Below are positions 34,111 to 41,581 of a DNA stretch of 64,000 nucleotides, piece after piece. A program made the translations under genes and the position numbers. Under the pieces are notes generated by a model. It did not search any database and was not told the DNA's origin. It was given only the letters and a program-made list of their open reading frames with translations. Numbering within the stretch: the stretch's first letter is position 1; each line of letters starts with the position of its first letter. Source of the stretch: CAZAPO01 sp044841755 (GTDB lineage: Bacteria > Bacteroidota > Bacteroidia > Flavobacteriales > Flavobacteriaceae); assembly GCA_044841755.1 (NCBI GenBank), contig JAXOFM010000005.1:1-64000 (forward strand), read 5' to 3'.

Positions 34111-35487
34111 ATGAGTAAATACGATGTTATTGTTTTAGGTAGTGGTCCAGGAGGCTATGTTACTGCTATTAGAGCGTCTCAATTAGGATTTAAAACGGCT
34201 GTTGTTGAAAAGGAAAACTTAGGTGGTGTATGCCTTAATTGGGGTTGTATACCTACCAAAGCTTTGTTGAAATCAGCTCAGGTTTTTGAATATTTAAAGC
34301 ATGCTGAAGATTATGGTCTTTCTGTGAAAGAATACGATAAAGATTTTGATGCAGTTGTAAAACGTAGTCGTAATGTTGCAGATGGAATGAGTAAAGGAGT
34401 TCAGTTCTTATTAAAAAAGAACAAAGTTGACGTTATAAATGGTTACGGAAAAGTAAAACCAGGTAAAAAGGTTGACGTTGACGGAACAGAATATAGTGCA
34501 GACCATATTATTATTGCTACTGGTGCTCGTTCTCGTGAGCTACCAAGTCTTCCTCAAGATGGAGAAAAGGTAATTGGTTATAGAGAAGCGTTAACGCTTA
34601 AGAAACAACCTAAGAAAATGATCATCGTAGGTTCTGGAGCCATTGGTGTTGAGTTTGCTTACTTCTACAATTCGATGGGAACTGATGTAACTATTGTTGA
34701 ATATATGCCAAATATAGTTCCAGTAGAGGATGAAGACGTTTCTAAACAATTAGGGCGTTCATTCAAGAAGAACGGAATCAAGATCATGACTTCTGCTGAA
34801 GTTACAAGTGTTGATACTTCTGGTAAAGGAGTTAAAGCCACTGTAAAAACTAAGAAAGGTGAAGAAATTCTTGAAGCAGATATGGTACTTTCTGCGGTTG
34901 GAATTAAAACAAACATTGAAAACATCGGACTAGAAGATGTTGGAATTGTTGTTGACAGAGATAAAATATTAGTTAACGATTATTATCAAACTAATATTCC
35001 AGGTTACTACGCTATTGGAGATATTACTCCAGGGCAAGCTTTAGCTCACGTAGCTTCTGCAGAAGGAATCTTATGTGTTGAAAAAATTGCTGGACAACAC
35101 GTAGAGCCAATTGATTACGGAAACATTCCAGGATGTACTTACTGTTCTCCTGAAATTGCATCGGTTGGTTTAACTGAAAAACAAGCAAAAGAAAAAGGAT
35201 ACGATATTAAAGTTGGGAAATTCCCATTCTCAGCTTCAGGTAAAGCAAGTGCAGGAGGAAATAAAGATGGTTTTGTAAAAGTGATCTTCGATGCAAAATA
35301 TGGTGAGTGGTTAGGTTGTCATATGATTGGTGCTGGAGTAACTGATATGATCGCGGAAGCTGTTTTGGGAAGAAAACTAGAAACTACAGGACATGAAGTA
35401 TTAAAAGCAGTACATCCTCACCCAACAATGAGCGAAGCTGTAATGGAAGCCGTTGCTGCTGCTTATGATGAAGTAATTCATATCTAA
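34111..35487 (+). CDS. lpdA: Dihydrolipoyl dehydrogenase
   Basis: A 458-residue flavoprotein, the E3 component of 2-oxoacid dehydrogenase complexes. The FAD motif VLGSGPGGYVTAIRA is at 8-22, the redox disulfide Cys41/Cys46 in GGVCLNWGC, the NAD motif IIVGSGAIGVEF near 170, YAIGDITPG near 300 and the catalytic His-Glu pair in HPHPTMSEAVMEA near the C-terminus. No E1 or E2 subunit gene is adjacent. Confidence 0.97.
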   Translation: MSKYDVIVLGSGPGGYVTAIRASQLGFKTAVVEKENLGGVCLNWGCIPTKALLKSAQVFEYLKHAEDYGLSVKEYDKDFDAVVKRSRNVADGMSKGVQFLLKKNKVDVINGYGKVKPGKKVDVDGTEYSADHIIIATGARSRELPSLPQDGEKVIGYREALTLKKQPKKMIIVGSGAIGVEFAYFYNSMGTDVTIVEYMPNIVPVEDEDVSKQLGRSFKKNGIKIMTSAEVTSVDTSGKGVKATVKTKKGEEILEADMVLSAVGIKTNIENIGLEDVGIVVDRDKILVNDYYQTNIPGYYAIGDITPGQALAHVASAEGILCVEKIAGQHVEPIDYGNIPGCTYCSPEIASVGLTEKQAKEKGYDIKVGKFPFSASGKASAGGNKDGFVKVIFDAKYGEWLGCHMIGAGVTDMIAEAVLGRKLETTGHEVLKAVHPHPTMSEAVMEAVAAAYDEVIHI

Positions 35488-35506
35488 AATTAGATTATAA
35501 TATTTT

Positions 35507-35536
35507 AAAGCCAATTCATTTGAATTGGCTTTTTTT
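35507..35536 (+). terminator. Terminator of lpdA
   Basis: AAAGCCAATTC, loop ATTT, GAATTGGCTTT, then a T-run. Confidence 0.9.
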
Positions 35537-35559
35537 GTTTACTAAACTATATTCGCTTT

Positions 35560-36216
35560 ATGATTATAAAACGCTTACTCTTTTGCTTAATTTTTGTCTT
35601 ATTAATTTTTGCGTGTGGCACAGGTAAAAACAAAAAGGTTTATAGCTTAGAAGAAATTAGACCTTTTGCTAAGTGTGACAGTCTATTGCCATTAATCGAT
35701 ATTGAAGACAATATTTATAAACTTAAAAACATCAATAACTTATCATACTCCACAACTTATACTTCTATTTATACAGACTATAAACTTAAATCAGATTCAA
35801 CTCAAAAAGAACGAATAAGGTATGATTATGAAAATAGAATTCATGACTTAGTCACTTTTGCATTTCCAAATATTGAAATTACAAATGATTCTGTTCTTCT
35901 TTCAAAAAATTATCAATCAATCGCTAAACCTATAAATAAACTGTACTTAAAAGATAATTACTATGAAAGTTATATTAATGATCTTATAACAGAAACTAAT
36001 AGTTCTAATAAACAACTCTTTATTCGAGTATACTCTTCACATAGAAAAGAAAAGTCAAACATATATATAACATTCTATGTTTTTCGTATAAAACAGAAGT
36101 CTAAAGAAATACTTTATGAAGATCGAATGAGGTATAACTGTGATATTAGAGATTATGACTCCTTAGAAAAAGTAATATCGTATGGATTGCTAAAAATTAA
36201 AGAAAGCTTTGAATAG
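35560..36216 (+). CDS. Hypothetical lipoprotein
   Basis: A 218-residue protein not recognised. It has a lipoprotein signal (LLIFACGTGKNKK, lipobox cysteine about 19), then a mixed alpha/beta sequence rich in Lys, Asp and Tyr with no known motif. It runs tail to tail into aroQ, sharing 20 bases. Its composition is more AT-rich than its neighbours, common for fast-evolving lineage genes. Confidence 0.75.
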   Translation: MIIKRLLFCLIFVLLIFACGTGKNKKVYSLEEIRPFAKCDSLLPLIDIEDNIYKLKNINNLSYSTTYTSIYTDYKLKSDSTQKERIRYDYENRIHDLVTFAFPNIEITNDSVLLSKNYQSIAKPINKLYLKDNYYESYINDLITETNSSNKQLFIRVYSSHRKEKSNIYITFYVFRIKQKSKEILYEDRMRYNCDIRDYDSLEKVISYGLLKIKESFE

Positions 36217-36613
36217 CCAACTCATAACTCTGAAGACCGAATCCTAAAACCACACCTTTTGCTACGGGGGAAATATAAGAATGGTGTCTAAACTCTTCTC
36301 TAGCATAGGTATTTGAGATATGGACTTCTATTACTGGAGTTTCAATCGCTTTTATGGCATCTCCTATTCCAACTGATGTATGTGTATAAGCAGCTGCATT
36401 TAATATAATACCATCATAATCAAAACCAACTTCATGAAGTTTATTTATTAGTTCACCTTCCACATTCGATTGATAATAATCTAGTTCAACATTAGGAAAC
36501 TTATTCTTCAGCTCTTCTAAATAATCAGTAAACGAAAGGTTTCCATAAATAGTTGGTTCACGCTTACCTAAAAGGTTCAAATTTGGTCCGTTTATAATGA
36601 TTAGCTTTTTCAC
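36197..36613 (-). CDS. aroQ: Type II 3-dehydroquinate dehydratase
   Basis: A 138-residue enzyme of the shikimate pathway, dehydrating 3-dehydroquinate. Motifs are INGPNLNLLGKREPTIYG (with the flexible-loop Arg and catalytic Tyr), NAAAYTHTSVGI and EVHISNTYAREEFRHHSYIS. The start codon is GTG at 36613, supported by the normal N-terminus MKKLIIINGPN. The usual neighbours xerD and aroQ are on opposite strands about 1.4 kb apart here. Confidence 0.95.
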   Translation of the reverse strand: MKKLIIINGPNLNLLGKREPTIYGNLSFTDYLEELKNKFPNVELDYYQSNVEGELINKLHEVGFDYDGIILNAAAYTHTSVGIGDAIKAIETPVIEVHISNTYAREEFRHHSYISPVAKGVVLGFGLQSYELAIQSFL

Positions 36614-36641
36614 TCTTCTATTTTATGAAAAGTAAAGGTAT

Positions 36642-36670
36642 AAAAAAACCGAAGCTTTTACTTCGGTTTT
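36642..36670 (-). terminator. Terminator of the outer-membrane barrel gene 36690-37226
   Basis: AAAACCGAAG (36645-36654), loop, CTTCGGTTTT (36661-36670), with a minus-strand T-run. Confidence 0.88.
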
Positions 36671-36689
36671 AATTTTCATTTTATTTAGC

Positions 36690-37226
36690 TTAGAATCTGT
36701 ACCCTAGACCAATTTGTAAATAGTTAAACTTAGCGTCAACATCTATACCTTCAATGTTGGTTTCTTCTAAGCGGTTATTTAAACCAAATACATATCTTCC
36801 ATCAATAAATATGTCATCAGTAATATCAAATGCAAGTCCTGCTCCTAATCCAATACCAAACTTTTTGATTCCTTCAGCATCATCATCTAAAAGAAAGCCT
36901 AATTGAGGTCCTGCAACAGCGCTTACCTTATCAGCTACATTAATTTTTGCCATAATTGGTAGTGCTAAAACACTAGAACTCTCTCCATCTTCACTAACAC
37001 TAACAAATTGCAGTTCTGTTTGTATATCAAATTTCTCTGAAACTTGAAATTCTCCGAAAGCTCCAATATAGAAACCTGAAGCGCTTTCTGAAGCCGATAC
37101 TCCTTCAGCAGATGCTCTAATACTAAGTGAGTTAAATCCAGCTTTTAGACCAAATGAAGGCTCTTGCGCATTTACATTAGCTAAAGCTAAAATTGCTACA
37201 ATAGCAATTGAAAATAATTTTTTCAT
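36690..37226 (-). CDS. Outer-membrane beta-barrel protein (porin family)
   Basis: A 178-residue protein with a signal peptide (ending NVNAQ), alternating amphipathic strands and a C-terminal aromatic residue (GLGYRF), which is the barrel assembly signal. The opening PSFGLKAGFNSLSI is the common PorT/OMP_b-brl_2 pattern. Function is unknown. It has its own promoter and terminator. Confidence 0.85.
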   Translation of the reverse strand: MKKLFSIAIVAILALANVNAQEPSFGLKAGFNSLSIRASAEGVSASESASGFYIGAFGEFQVSEKFDIQTELQFVSVSEDGESSSVLALPIMAKINVADKVSAVAGPQLGFLLDDDAEGIKKFGIGLGAGLAFDITDDIFIDGRYVFGLNNRLEETNIEGIDVDAKFNYLQIGLGYRF

Positions 37227-37255
37227 TATAAGTTAAGTTTAAAAATTTGTGCTTG

Positions 37256-37286
37256 CGAAAGTATGATCTATTTATTTTACCTGCAA
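37256..37286 (-). promoter_or_regulatory. Promoter of outer-membrane barrel gene
   Basis: On the minus strand TTG (37286-37284), 20 nt, TACTTTCG (37263-37256), a close match to the Bacteroidota -33/-7 pair. The start would be about 25 nt before the ATG. Confidence 0.6.
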
Positions 37287-37340
37287 GATTATTCTTCTAT
37301 TATATATATTCTTTTTCTTAAATACTTGATAATCAAAAAT

Positions 37341-37367
37341 AAAAAAAGAGAGCTTATGAGCTCTCTT
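37341..37367 (-). terminator. Terminator of the outer-membrane barrel gene 37401-37883
   Basis: AAGAGAGCT (37346-37354), loop TATG, AGCTCTCTT (37359-37367), with a minus-strand T-run. Confidence 0.88.
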
Positions 37368-37400
37368 CCTTGATTAAATGCTATTAATCAATATAAGACT

Positions 37401-37883
37401 TTATAGTCCAAATTCCACTCCAAGGGAAATTATGTCCCAAGAACTTCCATCCTTACTTACACCTCTATAAGCAGCTACTATATCTATAGCATCGCTTATT
37501 CCATAAGAAACACGTGGCGCATAATAAAAACCACCATCGTTTCCATCATTTACTCCTAGAGCATAACCAACATCAGCTCCTAATCCAAAGCTATCACCTA
37601 AAGCTAAACGCCCAGATGCTGCTAATGGAATAAATTGTACGTCGTCAAGATCAATCCCCATAAATTCATCACCGAAAGAATGAGAATATCCTGTAGCTAC
37701 ACCCGCTTGAAAATTATCAGATACATCAAACAAGTACCCTAAATCAACCGCAATAGCAAAAGTAGCAAAGTCACTAGCGTCACCAGAAGGAAATCCAACG
37801 TTAACACCAGCTCTAAAACCGTCTTGTGCAGTAACTGTAAATCCTAACATTACAGCAACCATAACTAACATTAATTTTTTCAT
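37401..37883 (-). CDS. Outer-membrane beta-barrel protein
   Basis: A 160-residue protein with a signal peptide ending TVTAQ, then strands such as FRAGVNVGFPSGDASDF, AIAVDLGYLFDVSDNFQAGVATGYSHSFG and ISLGVEFGL, ending in a barrel-like C-terminus. It is in the same orientation as the barrel gene at 36690 but only weakly similar, and each has a separate terminator, so they are not an operon. Confidence 0.83.
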   Translation of the reverse strand: MKKLMLVMVAVMLGFTVTAQDGFRAGVNVGFPSGDASDFATFAIAVDLGYLFDVSDNFQAGVATGYSHSFGDEFMGIDLDDVQFIPLAASGRLALGDSFGLGADVGYALGVNDGNDGGFYYAPRVSYGISDAIDIVAAYRGVSKDGSSWDIISLGVEFGL

Positions 37884-37954
37884 AATTTGTAAATTTAGTT
37901 TTGATTAATTTCCTACCAATTAAGTAATTAAATACCTTATTAACAAAATTTAAG

Positions 37955-37977
37955 CGATAAAAATGGTACTTTTATCG
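37955..37977. promoter_or_regulatory. Inverted repeat in the divergent region before xerD
   Basis: CGATAAAA (37955-37962), 7-nt spacer, TTTTATCG (37970-37977), about 72 bp upstream of the barrel ATG and 75 bp upstream of xerD. It is operator-like; the binding factor is unknown. Confidence 0.4.
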
Positions 37978-38052
37978 ATAATTCCGCATTATTTAAGGAA
38001 TAATTAGAGTAATATTTTACTTACATATTGTTAACAGGATTCAGTTATTAAC

Positions 38053-38949
38053 ATGAAATGGCACCAAATTTTAAATGATTATTCTCACTATCTAAAGATA
38101 GAACGCGGATTATCAGACAATTCCATAAACAGTTATAAGAATGATGTAAAGAAGTTAATTGCATTTCTTGTAGAAAGTAAGATTACTAAATCTCCCTATA
38201 AAATTGAAAAGGATACCATTCAAGAGTTCGTATACAAAATAGCAAAAGAATTAAATGCAAGAAGTCAAGCAAGAATAATTTCTGGGTTAAGAGGTTTTTT
38301 CGATTATTTGATCTTTGAGAATTATAGAGAAAATAATCCAATGGATTTAATTGAAGCTCCAAAAATTGGGAGAAAACTTCCAGATACACTTTCTGTTGAA
38401 GAAATTGATAAGATAGTTTCCTCAATAGATCTAAGTAAACCACAAGGAGAACGCAATAGAGCAATTATAGAAACTTTATATAGTTGCGGACTTCGTGTTA
38501 GTGAACTCATCAACCTAAAAATATCTGATCTTTTCTTTGATGAAGGTTTTATAAAGGTTACGGGGAAAGGTGATAAACAGCGTTTTGTTCCAATTGGCCA
38601 ATTAACTCAAAAGTATATTAATCTGTATAGAAACGAAGTAAGAATTCATATTTCAATTCTTGAAGATCACAGAGATATTCTATTTGTAAACCGAAGAGGT
38701 AAAAAGCTTACCCGAGCTATGATATTTACTATAGTAAAACAGCAAACAGAAAAAGCTGGAATAAAAAAGAAAGTATCTCCTCATACGTTTAGACACTCTT
38801 TTGCAACCCATTTACTTGAAAATGGAGCTGATCTTAGAGCAATACAAATGATGCTAGGTCATGAAAGCATTACTACTACCGAAATATATATGCATGTGGA
38901 TAAAAGTCATTTACGCGATGTTGTAGATACATTCCATCCTAGAAAATAA
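38053..38949 (+). CDS. Tyrosine recombinase XerD-like
   Basis: A 298-residue site-specific recombinase. The N-terminal SAM-like DNA-binding domain (about 1-90) precedes a catalytic domain with Arg148 (GLRVSEL), Lys172 (GKGDKQ), His244 and Arg247 (HTFRHSFATHLLENG), His270 (LGHESI) and the nucleophile Tyr279 (IYMHV). All are intact and the length fits XerC/XerD, which resolve chromosome dimers at dif. No integron, phage or att sites surround it, so a housekeeping role is most likely. XerC versus XerD cannot be settled here. Confidence 0.94.
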   Translation: MKWHQILNDYSHYLKIERGLSDNSINSYKNDVKKLIAFLVESKITKSPYKIEKDTIQEFVYKIAKELNARSQARIISGLRGFFDYLIFENYRENNPMDLIEAPKIGRKLPDTLSVEEIDKIVSSIDLSKPQGERNRAIIETLYSCGLRVSELINLKISDLFFDEGFIKVTGKGDKQRFVPIGQLTQKYINLYRNEVRIHISILEDHRDILFVNRRGKKLTRAMIFTIVKQQTEKAGIKKKVSPHTFRHSFATHLLENGADLRAIQMMLGHESITTTEIYMHVDKSHLRDVVDTFHPRK

Positions 38950-38978
38950 AAAAGCACCCTAAGTTAGAGTGCTTTTCA
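38948..38978. terminator. Convergent terminator between xerD and rny
   Basis: AAAAGCAC (38950-38957) pairs with GTGCTTTT (38969-38976). T-runs exist on both strands, longer on the minus strand. Confidence 0.75.
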
Positions 38979-39001
38979 ATTATTTATAGTGTTTAGCTAA
39001 A

Positions 39002-40579
39002 CTATTTAGCAATATTAACAGCTCTAGTTTCTCTAATCACAGTAATCTTAACTTGACCTGGATACGTTAAATCTGTTTGGATTTTCTGAGAAATCTCAAA
39101 CGATAATTGCGCAGCCTTTTCATCATTTACTTTTTCACTTTCAACAATTACACGCAGTTCTCTACCAGCTTGAATAGCATAAGCTTTCTTTACTCCAGTA
39201 AACCCAAAGGCTATATCTTCAAGATCTTTTAGTCGTTGTATATAAGAGTCTAATACCTGACGTCTAGCTCCTGGACGTGCACCAGAAATAGCATCACATA
39301 CCTGAATGACAGGTGATAGCAAAAACTTCATTTCTATTTCATCATGGTGAGCTCCAATAGCATTACATACTTCTTTTTTCTCACCATACTTTTCTGCCCA
39401 TTGCATACCTAGAATAGCATGTGGCGTTTCCATATCTGCTTCGGCATCTGGAACTTTTCCAATATCGTGTAAAAGACCTGCTCTTTTAGCTAACTTAGGG
39501 TTCAACCCAAGTTCAGCAGCCATAATTCCGCACAACTTAGCTACCTCTCTAGAGTGTTGTAATAAGTTTTGACCATAAGAAGAACGATACTTCATACGTC
39601 CAACCATCTTTATTAATTCAGGATGCAGACCATGAATCCCTAGATCTATAACGGTACGTTTTCCAACTTCAATGATTTCCTGCTCAATTTGTTTAGTAGT
39701 CTTCTTCACTACCTCTTCAATACGAGCTGGATGAATTCTTCCGTCAGTAACCAGTTTATGAAGCGATAAACGTGCAATCTCTCTTCTTACAGAATCAAAA
39801 CAAGAAAGTATAATAGCTTCCGGAGTATCGTCAACAATTATCTCTACTCCTGTCGCTGCTTCAATAGCACGAATATTACGCCCCTCACGACCAATAATGC
39901 GTCCCTTAATATCATCAGATTCAATGTTAAAAACCGAAACACAGTTATCTACAGCCTCTTCAGTTCCTACACGCTGAATGGTATTGATAATAATTTTTTT
40001 AGCTTCTTGCTGTGCAGTAAGTTTGGCTTCTTCCATTTTATCCTGCACGTAAGCCATTGCATCATTTTTAGCTTCACCCTTAAGTGACTCTACTAACTGC
40101 GCTTTGGCATCCTCTGCAGACAACCCAGAAATTACTTCAAGCTGCTGTATTTGACTTTTATGAAGTTTATCAACCTCAGCCTTACGCTTGTCAAGATGCC
40201 CTAATCGATAATCATAATCTTTTATCTTAGCCTCTACCTCGCCATTAAGTTTCTTGCTTTTTGACAACTCATTAGATATCTGAGATTCTTTATCACGAGT
40301 ACGTTTTTCGGCTTCAGCCATTTTTTTATCTCGAGACAAAATAACCTTTTCATGTTCTGCTTTAAGCTCTATAAACTTCTCTTTAGCTTGAAGTATTTTA
40401 TCCTTTTTTATTGCCTCCCCTTCGTGGTTAGCATCCTTGATTATTGTAAGTGCTTCCTTTTTAGCATCCTTGACCAACTTTGACGCATTGCTTTTCTCTA
40501 AAGCTTTAGCAACAAAGAATCCAATTATTAATCCTAGCACAACTCCACCTACAATAAATAAAATTGTATTCATATCCAT
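39002..40579 (-). CDS. rny: Ribonuclease Y
   Basis: A 525-residue membrane-anchored endoribonuclease of the mRNA decay machinery. An N-terminal transmembrane helix (ILFIVGGVVLGLIIGFFVA) precedes a long coiled coil (about 30-200), a KH domain (GRIIGREGRNIRAIEAATGVEII) and an HD domain (AGLLHDIGKVPD) with a C-terminal region ending RETRAVNIAK. The ATG at 40579 (or 40573) gives the proper N-terminus; the open frame up to 40681 would read through the non-coding RNA upstream and is not a real extension. Confidence 0.96.
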   Translation of the reverse strand: MDMNTILFIVGGVVLGLIIGFFVAKALEKSNASKLVKDAKKEALTIIKDANHEGEAIKKDKILQAKEKFIELKAEHEKVILSRDKKMAEAEKRTRDKESQISNELSKSKKLNGEVEAKIKDYDYRLGHLDKRKAEVDKLHKSQIQQLEVISGLSAEDAKAQLVESLKGEAKNDAMAYVQDKMEEAKLTAQQEAKKIIINTIQRVGTEEAVDNCVSVFNIESDDIKGRIIGREGRNIRAIEAATGVEIIVDDTPEAIILSCFDSVRREIARLSLHKLVTDGRIHPARIEEVVKKTTKQIEQEIIEVGKRTVIDLGIHGLHPELIKMVGRMKYRSSYGQNLLQHSREVAKLCGIMAAELGLNPKLAKRAGLLHDIGKVPDAEADMETPHAILGMQWAEKYGEKKEVCNAIGAHHDEIEMKFLLSPVIQVCDAISGARPGARRQVLDSYIQRLKDLEDIAFGFTGVKKAYAIQAGRELRVIVESEKVNDEKAAQLSFEISQKIQTDLTYPGQVKITVIRETRAVNIAK

Positions 40580-40596
40580 GTTTAACCTATTTATAT

Positions 40597-40785
40597 AAAA
40601 AAAGCCTACATTGGCTGGATTCTGTATAAACTCCTTAAAAAACAAGTTTAGGGTTAACAAGCTGATCAAGTATCTGCCCAAGAACTAAACTTATTTAGAT
40701 CTAGCAGCCCGCTTTTACAGCTTCAACTCACCCTTTTTAAAGAATTAACGTTGAGTTTATCAAAAAATTAACCAATGTAGGCAGT
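40597..40785 (-). ncRNA. ssrS: 6S RNA candidate (flavobacterial type)
   Basis: The minus-strand transcript of about 180 nt folds into one long interrupted rod. The ends pair perfectly over 11 bp (GCCTACATTGG at 40782-40772 with CCAATGTAGGC at 40614-40604), followed by an internal loop, an 8-bp helix (ATAAACTC 40760-40753 with GAGTTTAT 40633-40626), a large A/T-rich central bubble, and an apical arm closed by AAGCTG (40723-40718) with CAGCTT (40664-40659). A run of seven T follows the 3' end. Rod shape, central bubble, size and the position directly downstream of zapA (as ssrS in E. coli) fit 6S RNA, which mimics an open promoter to bind RNA polymerase holoenzyme. Identification is inference from structure and synteny. 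Confidence 0.78.
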
Positions 40786-40786
40786 A

Positions 40787-40817
40787 ACCTTATATTTTAA
40801 AGAACTTATGAGTTCAA
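40787..40817 (-). promoter_or_regulatory. Promoter of the 6S RNA candidate
   Basis: On the minus strand TTG (40817-40815), 20 nt, TATAAGGT (40794-40787), a spacing match to the Bacteroidota promoter with an imperfect -7 box. The expected start falls close to the first paired base of the RNA. It overlaps the zapA stop region. Confidence 0.5.
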
Positions 40818-41099
40818 CGACTCTTTTAGAAGCTGATTTAAAGCTATTAGCTTCTCTTCTACTTCTTCACTTAAATTATTTTCATCTATCACTTTTTGTT
40901 CCGTTTGTGAGGCAAACTGTAGCGCACACATTGCCAATACATCTTGTTTATCTCTAACGGAATAACTTTGCTCAAATTGTTTAATCATTGCTTCAATCTT
41001 TTGAGCTGCTTTACGTAATCCTTCTTCTTGATCAGGACTGATTGTTAGAGGATATACTCTATTAGCTATTGATAGCTTTATTTTCAGCTTTTCAGACAT
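40806..41099 (-). CDS. zapA: Cell division protein ZapA
   Basis: A 97-residue protein that binds FtsZ and bundles its filaments at the division site. The pattern KLKIKLSIANRVYPLTISPDQEEGLRKAAQKIEAMIKQFEQ is the ZapA N-terminal globular domain, followed by RDKQDVLAMCALQFASQ and a C-terminal coiled coil. It is separated by 15 bp from the coiled-coil gene upstream, with which it probably forms an operon. Confidence 0.93.
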   Translation of the reverse strand: MSEKLKIKLSIANRVYPLTISPDQEEGLRKAAQKIEAMIKQFEQSYSVRDKQDVLAMCALQFASQTEQKVIDENNLSEEVEEKLIALNQLLKESLNS

Positions 41100-41114
41100 T
41101 TAAAACAACTTGCA

Positions 41115-41405
41115 CTATTCAGATAATTGCGAAATACAATAATCAATATCTCTAATAAGTGCATTTATTTTGAGCTTAGTTTCTCTTTTATTTTCGTCAC
41201 TGCCAAGTATAGAATTTGTCAACTTTAGTGTTTCATATTTCTCAACCCAAGAAGAAACTTCTGCTTCTTGTTGTGCCAATCGTTCCTGAGTTAATGTTAA
41301 TTCTTCACTTAATTTAGCGTTTGTTTGCCTTAACACTTCAAGTTTATGCAATACTTTGCTAATTCTACTCTCTAAAGAATCTACAATTCCCTCAATACTA
41401 CTCAT
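41115..41405 (-). CDS. Small coiled-coil protein upstream of zapA
   Basis: A 96-residue, almost wholly helical protein with heptad-rich sequence (IVDSLESRISKVLHKLEVLRQTNAKLSEELTLTQERLAQQEAEVSSWVEKYETL) and no signal peptide. Conserved position before zapA suggests a partner in division; the layout recalls ZapB, a coiled coil that binds ZapA, but sequence homology is not apparent. The role is inference. Confidence 0.78.
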   Translation of the reverse strand: MSSIEGIVDSLESRISKVLHKLEVLRQTNAKLSEELTLTQERLAQQEAEVSSWVEKYETLKLTNSILGSDENKRETKLKINALIRDIDYCISQLSE

Positions 41406-41581
41406 TTAACAAATTCAATACTAATTACACAAATTTAACATACCACAAACGAAATACCAATTGTTTTTAGGTAATTTTTGAAATACACTAATTTACAGAT
41501 AGTTACATTTCATGGTTCGATATTTGATTTAACTTTTGCTTATTTACAACAAATTAATATTTTAGCGTTAATATCTTACTT

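Noticed and set aside
38053..38949. XerD-like gene as an integrase of a mobile element
   Set aside because: No att repeats, tRNA target, or phage or transfer genes are near; length and residues fit the housekeeping XerC/XerD group.
40580..40681. N-terminal extension of ribonuclease Y
   Set aside because: The extra residues are translated from the 6S RNA candidate region; the proper membrane-anchor N-terminus starts at 40579 or 40573.
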